Below, one piece after another: positions 22,321-32,890 of a DNA stretch of 64,000 nt; the stretch's first letter is position 1, and the number at the start of each line of letters is the position of its first letter. Both the position numbers and the translations under genes were made by a program. Source of the stretch: Roridomyces roridus (Eukaryota > Basidiomycota > Agaricomycetes > Agaricales > Mycenaceae); the NCBI GenBank assembly GCA_029378245.1, contig JARKIF010000052.1, positions 1-64,000 of the forward strand, read 5' to 3'. The notes under the pieces were generated by a model, which searched no databases, was not told where the DNA came from, and worked only from the letters and a program-made list of their open reading frames with translations.

Positions 22321-24482
22321 ATGTCTAATACCCACCGAGTTGGAAGAGTCCGGGATGTGATTGTCCATGGTGTGTAAAATATCAGAGTGAGATCCTGAAT
22401 AAATGATGATCTGTGGTTCAAGGTGGCCCCGGAGGTAAAGGTGGAAGAGGGGATGAGATTGGGGGAACTGGCGGTCCTGGAGGGAGTGCTATCATCAATG
22501 TGTAAGCTTCTTGACAACACTGGTGCCAAGTTAATTCATCATTGTATGACAGTATCAAAGAGTTCATCACATTCTTCTCCTGGCATAGCTCTTGTGGCTC
22601 ATCTTTGGTGTAGATCAGATGAAGATTTGTTCAAGTGGCTGGGAAAACCTCCAGATACACAGGACAGACAGCATGAGTTGCAACGGTGTTGCCATAAGGA
22701 TACTGGGACTTGGCTGCTCCAGCACGATCAGCTCATTAATTGGAAAAATACACCTGGCAGCTTGTGGATCCAGGGAATTTGTATGTTAGCTTGGTTTCAA
22801 TGCTGACCATTTCTAATCTATTCTAGCTGGCACGGGGAAAAGTGTACTGAGGTACTTCATTGTGGTACAGCACTATCTCTACTAACATGAGCAGCTCAAC
22901 CATCATCAACAACCTCGTCAAGACTGGCAAAGAAGTTGCATACTTCTTTTTTGACTTCAGGAATGACAGACAAAGCCTGGACATCATGTTGCGCTCCATT
23001 GTCTGGCAGCTCTCTGTGATGTCACCCACTCCACATGGGACTCTTTCAACATTTCATGAAACACTGGGAAAAGGAAAAATACAGCCACAGGTTGAAGATC
23101 TCCAAGAACTTCTTGATGGTTTGCTTGGAGAACTAGGACAGGCATACATTGTTCTGGATGGACTGGATGAATGCCAGAAGAATGATTGGACAGGTCTTGT
23201 CGGATTTGTGCACAGACTCTGTGGTTCTTCCAGGAAATGCCCACATTTGCTGTTCACAAGTCAACATCGCCAGGAATTTCAGACAGGCTTCAAGAGCATT
23301 CCTTTGATACAGCTGCATGCATCAATCTTGCATGAGGACATCAGATCTTTTGTCTCCAGCAGGATTTTGGCAATGTCTGATGATGGTGATCATGCTAATG
23401 CAGTCACAGAACAGATTGTGGAGAAAAGCAATGGAATGTAGGTTAAATTCAACTTTGTGGCCTATCCTAATACAATGACTAGGTTCCGCATGGCTGCTTG
23501 TTTCATTCTAGAGCTCGGTCATTGTCCCTGGGAGGAGGAATGGGATGAGGTCCTTGCTGTCCTGCCAGGCAACCTGTTCAGTATCTACAGCCGTTTCCTG
23601 GACCATGCAAAGGCAGAACCCAAACTGCCATCAGTTTTCATTCAAGCAATATTACGGTGGCTGGTGTTTTCAACAAGACAGCTATCACCAGAAGAGCTTG
23701 CAGATGCTATTGCTTTTCGCTTGGAGCAACCCAACTTTGACTTCTCCAACCTGGATGTGTCGATCCATTACCCTGGCAGGCGCACGGGAAATTCTCGGAT
23801 TTTCAAGATGCTGGATGGGCTCATTGTCATTAACACCCATGAATTGGGGGAGGGATCAATCAAGTTTGCACACTCATCAGTGCGAGATTATGTCCTTTCC
23901 AAGGACTTTTATGAAGAGCATGCATCCATTTTTGATCTCAGGGAGAATATCTCACAAAGGTTCATTGCACAAACCTGTGTCCGTTATCTCCTCATATTTT
24001 CTGAAGATGGTCATGTTAGGATCACAGACATCAGGGCAAAGTACCCTTTTGCCGTATATGCAGCTAAAAACTGGTTCAATCACTTCCAACACTGTGATGA
24101 CACAGACCAGGAGCAGCTACTCCCAACAACAATGCATTTGCTTGAGGATGAAAGTAGCCAAATCAACATGTTGTATCAGTTACAGAGGGACTACAGATGG
24201 ATCTGGAATGACCACACTATGCCAGCAATTTGTATGTGTGCAGAGATAGGGTTTGAAAGAGGGGTGTTGTTCTTGCTTGTGTCTAGGAAGGTGTCACTTA
24301 CGGTAATCGACAAGAATGCCTGGACAGTGCTGCATCTTGCTTTATGGAAAGGATATCCTGGTATTGCAAAGCTGCTCATAGAACATGGGGCACCAGTCAA
24401 TGCTGCTGACAAAAATGGCCTGACTCCCCTTCACCGTGCCTCCTCTTATGGCTACCTTGAGGTTGCAAAGCTGCTCATTGAA

Positions 24483-24487
24483 CATGG
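24483..24487 (+). repeat. Target-site duplication, left copy (CATGG)
   Basis: CATGG precedes the left LTR and recurs at 30252-30256 just after the right LTR. Five bp is the usual length for Ty1/copia integration. Confidence 0.9.
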
Positions 24488-24768
24488 TGTAAGATCCTGT
24501 ACCGTAGGTATGAGTTACTGTACGCCTCACACGCGACCAAAGAGGGAAGACGAGTCTGTATATTCACCTGTACCGTAGGTATGAGTTACTGTACGCTAAA
24601 CTACGGTCAGATGAGAACGAAACAAGAGGCAAGGCACATACCCTCACACGCGACCAAAGAGGGAAGACGAGTGAGGGATTGATGGCCTTGCCATCCGTGA
24701 TATCACGCCGCGGTAAACACCTTCAAACATCCGTCTCGGTCAGTAACGCTACGCGTCCGCGTCTAACA
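24488..24768 (-). repeat. Copia LTR, left (3' LTR of the element)
   Basis: Begins TGTAAGATCC and ends GTCTAACA on the plus strand. It matches the right LTR with no difference that I can see. Confidence 0.93.
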
Positions 24769-24802
24769 CACCCCCTCGTTGCGGACCGCGGTAACCACCC
24801 CC

Positions 24803-27800
24803 TCATGCCAGCACCCCCTGTGAAGGCGCACCCCCTGGCGAAGCACCCCCTGGCGAGACGAACAACGCAGCTCGATGACGCGCGAAATCCACGGCTGGTA
24901 GCGGCTTGGTTAGGGTGTCGGCGGCGTTGTCGTAGGAAGAGACGCGGGGAAGGAATATCTTGCGTTTCTCAACACACTCGCGGATCTGGTGGTACCGGAT
25001 ATGGATAGCTTTGGAGGTGGGATGGAGAGCCTGGTCGTTGGCCAAGGCGATGGCACCATTGTTATCGCATCGAATGGGAGTAGGACCCTCAACGGAGACG
25101 CCGAGACCGCGGATCAGGGTGCGTAACCAACAAGCTTCCTTGGATGCCTCGGACGCGGCTATGTACTCCGCCTCGGTGGAAGAGGACGCGACGAGCTTCT
25201 GCTTGCGGGAAGCCCATGAAATGGGTCCCAGGCCAAGTGAGAAGTTGTAGCCCATGACGGAACGGAACTTTTGGGGGTCATTCGCATAGTCCGAGTCGGT
25301 GTAGCCCGCAAGATGGATTGGTTCAGTGCCGCCTAGGTAGAGAGCATAGTCCCGAGTCCCTTTCAAATAACGTACGACGCGTATGGCAGCCTGCCAGTGG
25401 ACGGCGGTGAAGCAGTCGAGGAAACAAGCCAGCTTGCTGACGGCCATCGCAATGTCGGGCCGAGAGCCACGCGACACGTACATCAGAGAGCAGACAAGGG
25501 AGGCGAAGGGAGTGTGTTGCAGACGCTCACGATCCTCCGGGGACAGGAGTGAGAGGTCAGGTCGCACAAGCTTGAGTCCAGCTTCCATCGGCGTCGACAC
25601 GGGGTGGGCGTCTCCTTGGCGGAATTGAGCGATGATGCGGTCAATGAGGGCGGTTTGGGAGAGAGCGATGGTGCGGCGTTCCGGGTCCCGTACGATGCCA
25701 ATGCCCAGGCAGTACCGGACTTCACCAAGGTCGGGGATCTGCCATTTCGAGCGTAGCTGGGCTTTGAAGGTGTCGTTGACAGCAGTGGAGGACGCAGCAG
25801 AGATCATGTCATCGACATGGATCGCTACCAGGATAACCTCGCCGTTAGGCCCGAAACGCACGTAAACGCACCACTCGCAGATCAGCCGTCTGAAGCCCCA
25901 CTCCACCATAGCCGCATGCAGAGTGCGATTCCATGCACGACCAGCTTGCCTCAACCCATACAGCGACTTGACAACCATCCAGAACCAGCTCTCCTTGCCA
26001 GGCTCCTCGAAATGACGGGGCTGGCGGGCGTATTGGTACTCCTCGGGGGGGAGATCAGCGTTGAGGAAGGCCGTCTTAACGTCGACCTGCTGAATATCCC
26101 AGCCCTTGGAAGCCGCGATGTGAAGGACAGCCCGGAAGGATTCGAGGCGCGCAGTTGGGGAGGTCGTGTCCGTGTAGTCCCGTCCGAAAACTTGACGATT
26201 CCCAAGTAGGCAGTACCGGACCTTGTTCCGCACAACGGTCCCGTCCATGTCCCGCTTGCGAACGTAAACTGGCTTCAAGTCGAGTATCGTCTTGTTCGGG
26301 GGGACGTCGGATGGGGGAACGAGTTTGTAGACGCCCATGGATCGGAGGGATTCCAGCTCTTCGTGTGTACCGGCGACCCAGCGCTCAGCATCCGGGGCCG
26401 CCATTGCCTCGGTGTAGTTGCGCGGGTCGTCCGGGTACTCCACGTCGATGGGATTGGACACGAGATATGCATTCAACTGCGACAGCATCTCCTCCTCCTC
26501 TCCATCATCGTCCTCAGGCGTATCCGCAATTATCTGCTCCCATTCCTCCAAAATCTCAATCTCCCCGTCGTCAGCAGCCAGCGCAACGCCATCATCCTCT
26601 GTAGCCGAGTTGGCGGCAGCTCTGGCCGTGGGGCGTTTGGTACGAGAGGATCGGCGAAGGACAGGCTCGTCACTTGTTGACACAGGAGGAACGGCCACAG
26701 GCGGTGGCGTGGTAGAGGGAGGCGGAGGTATAGGGAGCGATGATGTCCGAAGATTGGGGTCAGAAGGGGTTTGGTCGTCAGGGACGCGAGGGGATCGAGG
26801 AATGGTGGGTTGGGGAGAGATAGCGGCCAGTTTTTCCTTGTTGTACACGACCCGAGCGACATCCCCGGATTCAATGAACCTGACGTCGATCGAGTTGTAT
26901 ATCTTGTTAGTCCCGCGTTCCCAGCACCGATACGCCTTGGACTGAGGCGTGTACCCGATGAGCACACACTCAATTGAGCGTGCGAACACCTTCGGGTTGT
27001 TCTCCTCCATGAGGACGAACGCCCGACAACCAATCTCCCTGAGATGCGATAGATCCGGTTTGCGACGCTCGAAGCATTCGTGCGGAGTATGACCACCCTG
27101 GGCGGAGCTTGGAGTTCTGGCATGTAAGTATGCCGCGGTCACGCAAAATTCATCCCAAAGGAAAGGCGGGGCTCCACAGTGTATGCGCATGGTGCGAGCC
27201 TTGCTGTGGATGCTACGGTGGTATCGCTCCACTTTTCCGTTTTGCTTGGAAGTGCGCGCAGCCGTATGGACCACTTCAATGCCTCTGTCTGCACACCAGT
27301 TGTCGAACGCGGTCGACACGAGCTCTCCGTTGTCGATGGTGATGCGTTTGATCCGATCCCCGGTTTGCGCCTCAGCCATGAGAATCCACCGCGTGAGAAA
27401 AGGAAATGCATCGGATTTCAATGGAATCGGAATACACCAGCCACGAGACGAGAAATCGTCGACAATATCAAGTGTATAGTTATTTCCGCTGCGGGATTGC
27501 ACCGATACCTTCCCCGACAAATCCACATTGACCTTCTCCAGCCTCCTCGATGCGCGCGGTCCCTTGCGAATCTTGGGGATGAGCGCCTTGGTCTGTTTCC
27601 CAAGGATACAGGAGTCACAAACGGGAGCATCGGAGGAAGGATCGAGGACCATACCGTCGGCGTGATTATCCAGGTAGAGGTCGACAATGGATTGTTCGTT
27701 GGCATGGCCAAGGCAAAGGTGCCAGCTGCGCAAGTCGCGGGCGGCGGCGGAGGCGGCATTGGAAGACAAGACGGGCATCGTACAATCCATGCGGTAAAGC

Positions 27801-29797
27801 TGTCGAACAGGATCCACAGTACCGCTACACACGACCCCCATCGTGGCATTGGCGAGTACTGCGACGCTGTCGTCGCAATGAAAAGAGAGCCCCTTGCGTT
27901 TACAGATACTGAGGACAGAGAGAAGGCGAATAGCGGCCTCTGGAACGAACAGCGCAAACTCGAGCTCGAGTTTGCTGTTAACAATAGTGCCCACCCCGAC
28001 TGCGTCAATACTGCTTCCCTGGAAACCTTTGATGGCACGAGGCTCGATGGTACGCAGGGTGAGGAAGTCGGAGCGGTGTGGGGAGATGTGTACGGTCACG
28101 CCCGTATCAGCGTATAGGGCGTAAGGTTCAGTGGATTGGGTGTCGACCGACGCAGCGTTGACGGTGAATTTCGACCAATCGACCGAGGCTTTGAGTTCAG
28201 GTAAAGATGCTAGCCAGACTTCGGGTTCCTCCACCTCCGCTAGCGAAGCAAAAGAGTCGGTCTTGAGATTTATGAGGTTGAGAGGCGGTGCGACGGGAGG
28301 AGCGGGAGGAGCGGGCGCAGTAGACGGTGGCATCGGCGAAAGAAGGAAATCTTCGCCCGAAATCGTTACAAACGCAGCGCCTGAGGCGTTACGCTTGATG
28401 TGTCCCTGAGGACGCTGCTTGGCGTTCGCCTCCGCCTCAGCGCGCTTCTTTGCCTTTGCCTCCTCCACCGACTTCCCCGCCATACCACCCCCCGGCGCCG
28501 TGCAGTACGGCCACGTATGCGTCTGCGACGTGGGGCAGCCAGGGGTACTGCAGTTCTCCCTTGGCCGCTTGCCCTTGGGAGGTGGACCGCGCGCTGCGTT
28601 CACACTGCTTCCCGCCTCCACCGCAGCACCCACGAAGGTCCCCAGCTGCTTCCCCACCGATTCGCCCGTCGACGCCACAAACGTCATACCATTCCCGCCC
28701 GTCATACCAGCGGTGTGATAGGCTTGCTTGATGCCTAAGCGTTCGAGGAGGAGCGAAAGGGAGAGGTTGGGCAGCGTCACCATGCTGTTGACGAACTCCG
28801 AGTGATTGGCCGAGAGAGCGACGAGCAGGCCTGCGAGGAGGAACGAATCAGGGTCAGGAGGGCCCGCCGCCCATATCGCGTCATTGAGGTCGGAGAGGAC
28901 GGTGACGGTGGAGCCAAATTGGGAAGGGTCGATAGGGAACTTGACGGAAAGAAATTTCTTGAGAGCGTCAATCTGACCAATAGGCCCGCGTTGCGTGTGA
29001 CGCGCAGCAAGGGTCTCATACGCCTCGTACGCAGTCGAGCATCTGGCGATGTATGAGCGCTCCGACGCTGTCAGAATCTCCGCGAGATAGGAACGGACGA
29101 CCATGTCTTGGTCAACCCAAGCACGATGGTGAGCCGGGTACATGTCAAACGATGGACATGGGTTGCCGCGGGTGATGAAACGCCATACGTGTGGGACCAT
29201 CCCGAGTTGGCGTAAGAGTTTCTGCGACCAAGGTAGCCAGTTACCCCGTTCCAGTGCAAGTTTCTCCGTCTCCGGCCACGCCGTCGTCGACAGTTGCTGA
29301 ACCTTCGGCGCAGGCCCTGCGTCACCCACGAAGCCCGAGACCGAGCTATATGCACCCGGCAGCGGTTGGCTGCCATACTGGCCGTTCTGTGTCCCGAGCT
29401 GAGATGGCGGTGCCGGTAGCGGGCGAGCGACTGGAGGACGAGCGGCGGGATGGTGAGCGGGAGGATACGTCGGGTATGGATAAGGGAACGCGTATGCGGG
29501 GGGACCATGTGAGGGCTGCGCGTGCTGTGCGTGTACGGGCGGCGGCGGATATTGCTGCTGGTGGGGATTCATCGGCGCGGTGTCGTACACGTTCAACGGC
29601 GGAAGGACAGCGTGTCCCGGCGGTGCCTCGAATGGCATGGCGCGGCGTGGAGGGCGGGGAGGGATCTGGGGCATTTGGATGTGGGAAGAGTGAGGCGTCA
29701 TCGGCGACGGCATTGCCGCCTGGTGCATCGGCTGTGGGGGCAGCGAGGACCAGGGGTTCGGCGCCAGCGGGTTGCTCGTCGAAAACGAAGGGTTCAT
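24803..29797 (-). CDS. Copia Gag-Pol polyprotein, 1664 residues
   Basis: A single frame encodes all functions needed for replication. The Pro-rich N-terminus and the gag region (WPETEKLALERGNWLPWSQKL) are followed by a Cys/His cluster (CSTPGCPTSQTHTW) that may bind nucleic acid. The protease motif reads YADTGVTVHIS, so DTG instead of the commoner copia DSG. The integrase zinc domain is HLCLGH...CDSC, and the core has DLSGK, TIDNGE and the Glu in KQNGKVERYHR. Reverse transcriptase shows DVKTAFLNADL, SLYGLRQAGRAW and HVDDM (the YxDD box). RNase H shows GYTDSDYAND and STEAEYIAASEA. Order PR-IN-RT-RH defines Ty1/copia. No stop or frameshift interrupts it. The C-terminus carries a short repeated SPGGA/PGGAP stretch. 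Confidence 0.95.
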   Translation of the reverse strand: MNPSFSTSNPLAPNPWSSLPPQPMHQAAMPSPMTPHSSHIQMPQIPPRPPRRAMPFEAPPGHAVLPPLNVYDTAPMNPHQQQYPPPPVHAQHAQPSHGPPAYAFPYPYPTYPPAHHPAARPPVARPLPAPPSQLGTQNGQYGSQPLPGAYSSVSGFVGDAGPAPKVQQLSTTAWPETEKLALERGNWLPWSQKLLRQLGMVPHVWRFITRGNPCPSFDMYPAHHRAWVDQDMVVRSYLAEILTASERSYIARCSTAYEAYETLAARHTQRGPIGQIDALKKFLSVKFPIDPSQFGSTVTVLSDLNDAIWAAGPPDPDSFLLAGLLVALSANHSEFVNSMVTLPNLSLSLLLERLGIKQAYHTAGMTGGNGMTFVASTGESVGKQLGTFVGAAVEAGSSVNAARGPPPKGKRPRENCSTPGCPTSQTHTWPYCTAPGGGMAGKSVEEAKAKKRAEAEANAKQRPQGHIKRNASGAAFVTISGEDFLLSPMPPSTAPAPPAPPVAPPLNLINLKTDSFASLAEVEEPEVWLASLPELKASVDWSKFTVNAASVDTQSTEPYALYADTGVTVHISPHRSDFLTLRTIEPRAIKGFQGSSIDAVGVGTIVNSKLELEFALFVPEAAIRLLSVLSICKRKGLSFHCDDSVAVLANATMGVVCSGTVDPVRQLYRMDCTMPVLSSNAASAAARDLRSWHLCLGHANEQSIVDLYLDNHADGMVLDPSSDAPVCDSCILGKQTKALIPKIRKGPRASRRLEKVNVDLSGKVSVQSRSGNNYTLDIVDDFSSRGWCIPIPLKSDAFPFLTRWILMAEAQTGDRIKRITIDNGELVSTAFDNWCADRGIEVVHTAARTSKQNGKVERYHRSIHSKARTMRIHCGAPPFLWDEFCVTAAYLHARTPSSAQGGHTPHECFERRKPDLSHLREIGCRAFVLMEENNPKVFARSIECVLIGYTPQSKAYRCWERGTNKIYNSIDVRFIESGDVARVVYNKEKLAAISPQPTIPRSPRVPDDQTPSDPNLRTSSLPIPPPPSTTPPPVAVPPVSTSDEPVLRRSSRTKRPTARAAANSATEDDGVALAADDGEIEILEEWEQIIADTPEDDDGEEEEMLSQLNAYLVSNPIDVEYPDDPRNYTEAMAAPDAERWVAGTHEELESLRSMGVYKLVPPSDVPPNKTILDLKPVYVRKRDMDGTVVRNKVRYCLLGNRQVFGRDYTDTTSPTARLESFRAVLHIAASKGWDIQQVDVKTAFLNADLPPEEYQYARQPRHFEEPGKESWFWMVVKSLYGLRQAGRAWNRTLHAAMVEWGFRRLICEWCVYVRFGPNGEVILVAIHVDDMISAASSTAVNDTFKAQLRSKWQIPDLGEVRYCLGIGIVRDPERRTIALSQTALIDRIIAQFRQGDAHPVSTPMEAGLKLVRPDLSLLSPEDRERLQHTPFASLVCSLMYVSRGSRPDIAMAVSKLACFLDCFTAVHWQAAIRVVRYLKGTRDYALYLGGTEPIHLAGYTDSDYANDPQKFRSVMGYNFSLGLGPISWASRKQKLVASSSTEAEYIAASEASKEACWLRTLIRGLGVSVEGPTPIRCDNNGAIALANDQALHPTSKAIHIRYHQIRECVEKRKIFLPRVSSYDNAADTLTKPLPAVDFARHRAALFVSPGGASPGGAPSQGVLA

Positions 29798-29960
29798 CGG
29801 TTCAGGAAGGCGTAAACGGGAAACGAGAATGAAGGTGGTGTCGTCGTCGTGGCGCGCGGCGCGTATTCGTCAAAAAAGAAGGACTGCGGACTCGCCCAGT
29901 GTCGTGGTCGCGGAAACGGTGCAGGAACCTATTCGTCGTCGATAAAGACGCGAATCAATG

Positions 29961-29970
29961 GCCCATAACC
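29961..29970 (-). promoter_or_regulatory. Copia primer-binding site
   Basis: On the minus strand GGTTATGGGC directly abuts the 5' LTR. It resembles sites that pair with the anticodon region of initiator tRNA-Met, the half-tRNA priming known for copia-type elements. The same ten bases occupy the same place in the element at 32.9-34.5 kb. Confidence 0.7.
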
Positions 29971-30251
29971 TGTAAGATCCTGTACCGTAGGTATGAGTTA
30001 CTGTACGCCTCACACGCGACCAAAGAGGGAAGACGAGTCTGTATATTCACCTGTACCGTAGGTATGAGTTACTGTACGCTAAACTACGGTCAGATGAGAA
30101 CGAAACAAGAGGCAAGGCACATACCCTCACACGCGACCAAAGAGGGAAGACGAGTGAGGGATTGATGGCCTTGCCATCCGTGATATCACGCCGCGGTAAA
30201 CACCTTCAAACATCCGTCTCGGTCAGTAACGCTACGCGTCCGCGTCTAACA
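29971..30251 (-). repeat. Copia LTR, right (5' LTR of the element)
   Basis: 281 bp and an apparent perfect match to the left LTR. It should hold the promoter for minus-strand transcription. Confidence 0.93.
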
Positions 30252-30256
30252 CATGG

Positions 30257-31080
30257 GGCACCGGTCAATGCTGCTGCCCGGGATGGCTGGACTCCCCTTC
30301 ACCATGCCTCCTCAAATGGCCACCTTGAGGTTGCAAAGCTGCTCATAGAACACAGGGCACCGGTTGACGCTGCTGCCCAGGATGGCTGGACTCCCCTTCA
30401 CCATGCCTCCCGGAATGGCCACCTTGAGGTTGCAAAGCTGCTTGTGGAACGTGGGGCACCGGTCAATGCTGCTGCCCAGGATGGCTGGACTCCCCTTCAC
30501 CATGTCTCCTGGAATGGCCACCTTGATGCTGTAAATCTGCTCATAGAATGCAGGGCACCAGTCAATGCTGCTGATGAAAATGGCTGGACTCCCCTTCACC
30601 TGGCCTCCTCAAAAGGCCACCTTGATGTTGCAAAGCTGCTCATGGAACATGGGGCACCGGTCAATGCTGCTGCCCAGGATGGCCGGACTCCCCTTCACTA
30701 TGCCTCCGTGAATGGCCACCTTGAGGTTGCAAAGCTGCTCATTGAACACGGGGCACCGGTCAATGATGCTGACGAGGATGGCTGGACTCCCCTTCACAAT
30801 GTCTCCTCAGCAGGCCACCTTGATGTTGCAAAGCTGCTCATAGAACATCAGGCACCAGTCGATGCTGCTGATGAGAATGGCTGGACTCCCCTTCACCTGG
30901 CCTCCTCAAAAGGCCGCCTTGATGTTGCAAAGCTGCTCATAGAACATGGGGCACAGGTCGATGCTGCTGACGAGACTGGCTGGACTCCCCTTCACCACGC
31001 CTCCTGGAGTGGCCACCTTGATGTTGCAAAGCTGCTCATAGAAGAGGGGGCACCAGTCAATGCTGCTGAGGCAGCTGGGT
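30257..31080 (+). repeat. Near-identical 99-bp ankyrin repeat units
   Basis: About eight consecutive 33-codon units share long stretches at the DNA level (for example GGCTGGACTCCCCTTCACC and GTTGCAAAGCTGCTCAT). Differences cluster at a few codons per unit. Two more diverged repeats follow and two precede the insertion. Confidence 0.9.
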
Positions 31081-31325
31081 GGACGGCACTGCATTTGTCC
31101 TCTGGCAAACATTACCTTGGCATCACCAAAATGCTTTTACACCATAATGCATCTGTTGACCTCATCGACGATCCTGCCTGGGCTGTCTTCCTCATTGCAT
31201 TACAACATGGATACCTGGATGTTGGTTTACTCACACCAGGCATTTGCATTCTCGATGCATCTGATTTATTTGATACTGCTGGTTCACACTCATATGTTTC
31301 TCTATTGGATCTGGAATCCTCTTAG

Positions 31326-32302
31326 CCCACAAAATGTGTGTTTCCTCCATGGCTGCCATCCTTCTCCCTAAGCTGATGCTGCTCTTGCCACACTGAAGCC
31401 AGACATTGACTAGGGGTGGGAATTTCAAAGAGGCGCTTGACAGTGATATGATAGACTCGAACCAGTCCCTCGTTGGTACTTTTTGTGGGGAAGGTATTAG
31501 TACCAAGAGGGACTGGTGAATCTTATCAAGCAGTTGGCAGAGTGCGGGAGCAATTGAACTTATACCCTATGGGGACGATCAAACACACGTTAATGGATTT
31601 ATCAATTGATGAAGGGGTATGGCCGCGGGCGGCGGTTGCCAAACCTTCACCACCAATCAACTCCAGATACTTGTACTAAGTAGTAATCTAGACTCGAGAT
31701 CAGTGCAGTGAGTACACTACTTACTTATTTGAGCCCACTCCAACTGTTTAGTAAACTCGTTGTATGCCTATGTCACCCGACAAGCCGTTTATGCGCTCAT
31801 CATAGCCGGGAGTCGCATCGCTCTACACCGGTGCGCCCGTCTATTAATAATACATACGTTCAAGCACCGTGTCTTTGCCGTGTCTTGCATGCATATACCT
31901 TCCTTTCTTCCACAATTCGCTGAACAAAATCAGATTTCCTGAGAAATTTGATCGCTTACGGCAGAGGTCACGCTGGCGCTTTTCACTCTTGCCCTTTACT
32001 TACCTCCACCTCTGCCGGCGACTGAGCGCTCTGGACTCCTTCGGAAATTCGAGATTCGCTTATCCCAAGTTTGCCGCCACAAATCGGAGTCGGATGCGGT
32101 GCTCTCCCATGGACGTCGAGTGGCAATGGTTCACGTTCGTGACTCCATGCGAAATCCTCCCAAGGACAGCATCCATCCTCGAGCTATTTTCTCACGGCGC
32201 CACAATAAGAGGCACATGAGCGATTCAAAAAGCTCGACATAGGCCACATCAAGATATCAGCCCGTCTTCAGCTGGAAATAGATGACCCTTGGAGACGCTC
32301 CC
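31326..32302. other. Intergenic, about 1 kb, with a hairpin
   Basis: This is the 3' flank of the NACHT-ankyrin gene and the 5' flank of the membrane-protein copy 2. Apart from the inverted repeat listed separately I see no gene. Confidence 0.4.
31461..31517. repeat. Inverted repeat, 19-bp stem
   Basis: ACCAGTCCCTCGTTGGTACT (31461-31480) is the reverse complement of 31499-31517 except for one bulged G. The loop is 18 nt. It could be a fold-back element remnant or an RNA hairpin. Confidence 0.8.
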
Positions 32303-32890
32303 ATGTCCACCATGTCCTCCGCGCGCCGGCGTGGTGTGCTCGTCCTCGCCATGGTATCGCTCGCCGCCGCCGATAATCTCGACTGCACCGGTACTGGTAT
32401 GAGCTGGTACATCAATATGGTGGGAGAGACGCCCTGCGTGACCTACCAAAAGCTACGCCAAATCTGCAACGCCGAATGTGTGTATCCTCCTCTCCTCCCC
32501 GCGATTCGGTTGACATCCATCGTGGTCGTAGTCGCCGTGGGGACAATGAAAGTCGATACCCCACCGGATTACTGCACCGACCAAGTCTGTGCGTGCTATA
32601 GCTACTCTTAGTACCCTGGTTTCCTCCGTACTGAGGACGCAATCAGCCGACTGTTGCTGTAACAGCGTCTCCTTCGCCCTCAGCATGCTCTGTCTCAAGT
32701 ACGTGCTCGTATCTGCTTTCCGCGTTCCGGAATCGTCCGGCTCATTACCTTGCAGCTGCCAACAAAATATCTCGACAGGCAACGGAATCGACGCCCGCGT
32801 CGGAGCATACCAAACCTACCTCAACGGCTCCACCCCATCGCACTGCTACAACCCCGTCTTTCGTGGACTCCCTACAAACATCCAAACCGC

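Larger units (their letters stand above)
24488..30251 (-). mobile_element. Full-length Ty1/copia LTR retrotransposon
   Basis: The element is 5764 bp with two 281-bp LTRs (24488-24768 and 29971-30251) that look identical base by base and begin TG and end CA. A 5-bp duplication (CATGG) flanks it. On its coding (minus) strand the order is 5' LTR, primer-binding site directly adjacent, one long gag-pol frame, a purine tract (GAGGGGGTG) and the 3' LTR. The LTR holds internal repeats: CCTGTACCGTAGGTATGAG twice and CACACGCGACCAAAGAGGG twice. Identical LTRs and an open polyprotein argue for a very recent insertion and a possibly active element. Confidence 0.95.
22321..31325 (+). pseudogene. NACHT-ankyrin NLR-like gene, split by a copia element
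   Basis: Exons 22321-22369, 22423-22501, 22614-22780, 22827-22851, 22895-23437 and 23483-24487, interrupted, then 30257-31325. With the element and one target-site copy set aside, all phases agree and the model is 978 residues. The N-terminus is glycine-rich (GGPGGKGGRGDEIGGTGGPGG). Then come the NACHT P-loop GISGTGKSVL, Walker B YIVLDGLDEC, LLFTSQHR (sensor-like), KSNGMFRMAA, the winged-helix region ending IKFAHSSVRDYVLS, a helical linker and 11-12 ankyrin repeats (GWTPLHHAS..GHLEVAKLLIEHGAPVNAA). Such NLRs act in the cytosol as nucleotide-switched sensors. The copia element lies in reverse orientation inside the second repeat, so the present allele should give a protein with about two repeats. 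Confidence 0.88.

Noticed and set aside
27179..28117. 312-codon plus-strand frame opposite the copia polyprotein
   Set aside because: It is the antisense shadow of the GC-rich pol frame, with no domain.
30245..31080. CRISPR-like or satellite array
   Set aside because: The 99-bp periodicity is fully explained by coding ankyrin repeats; there are no spacers.
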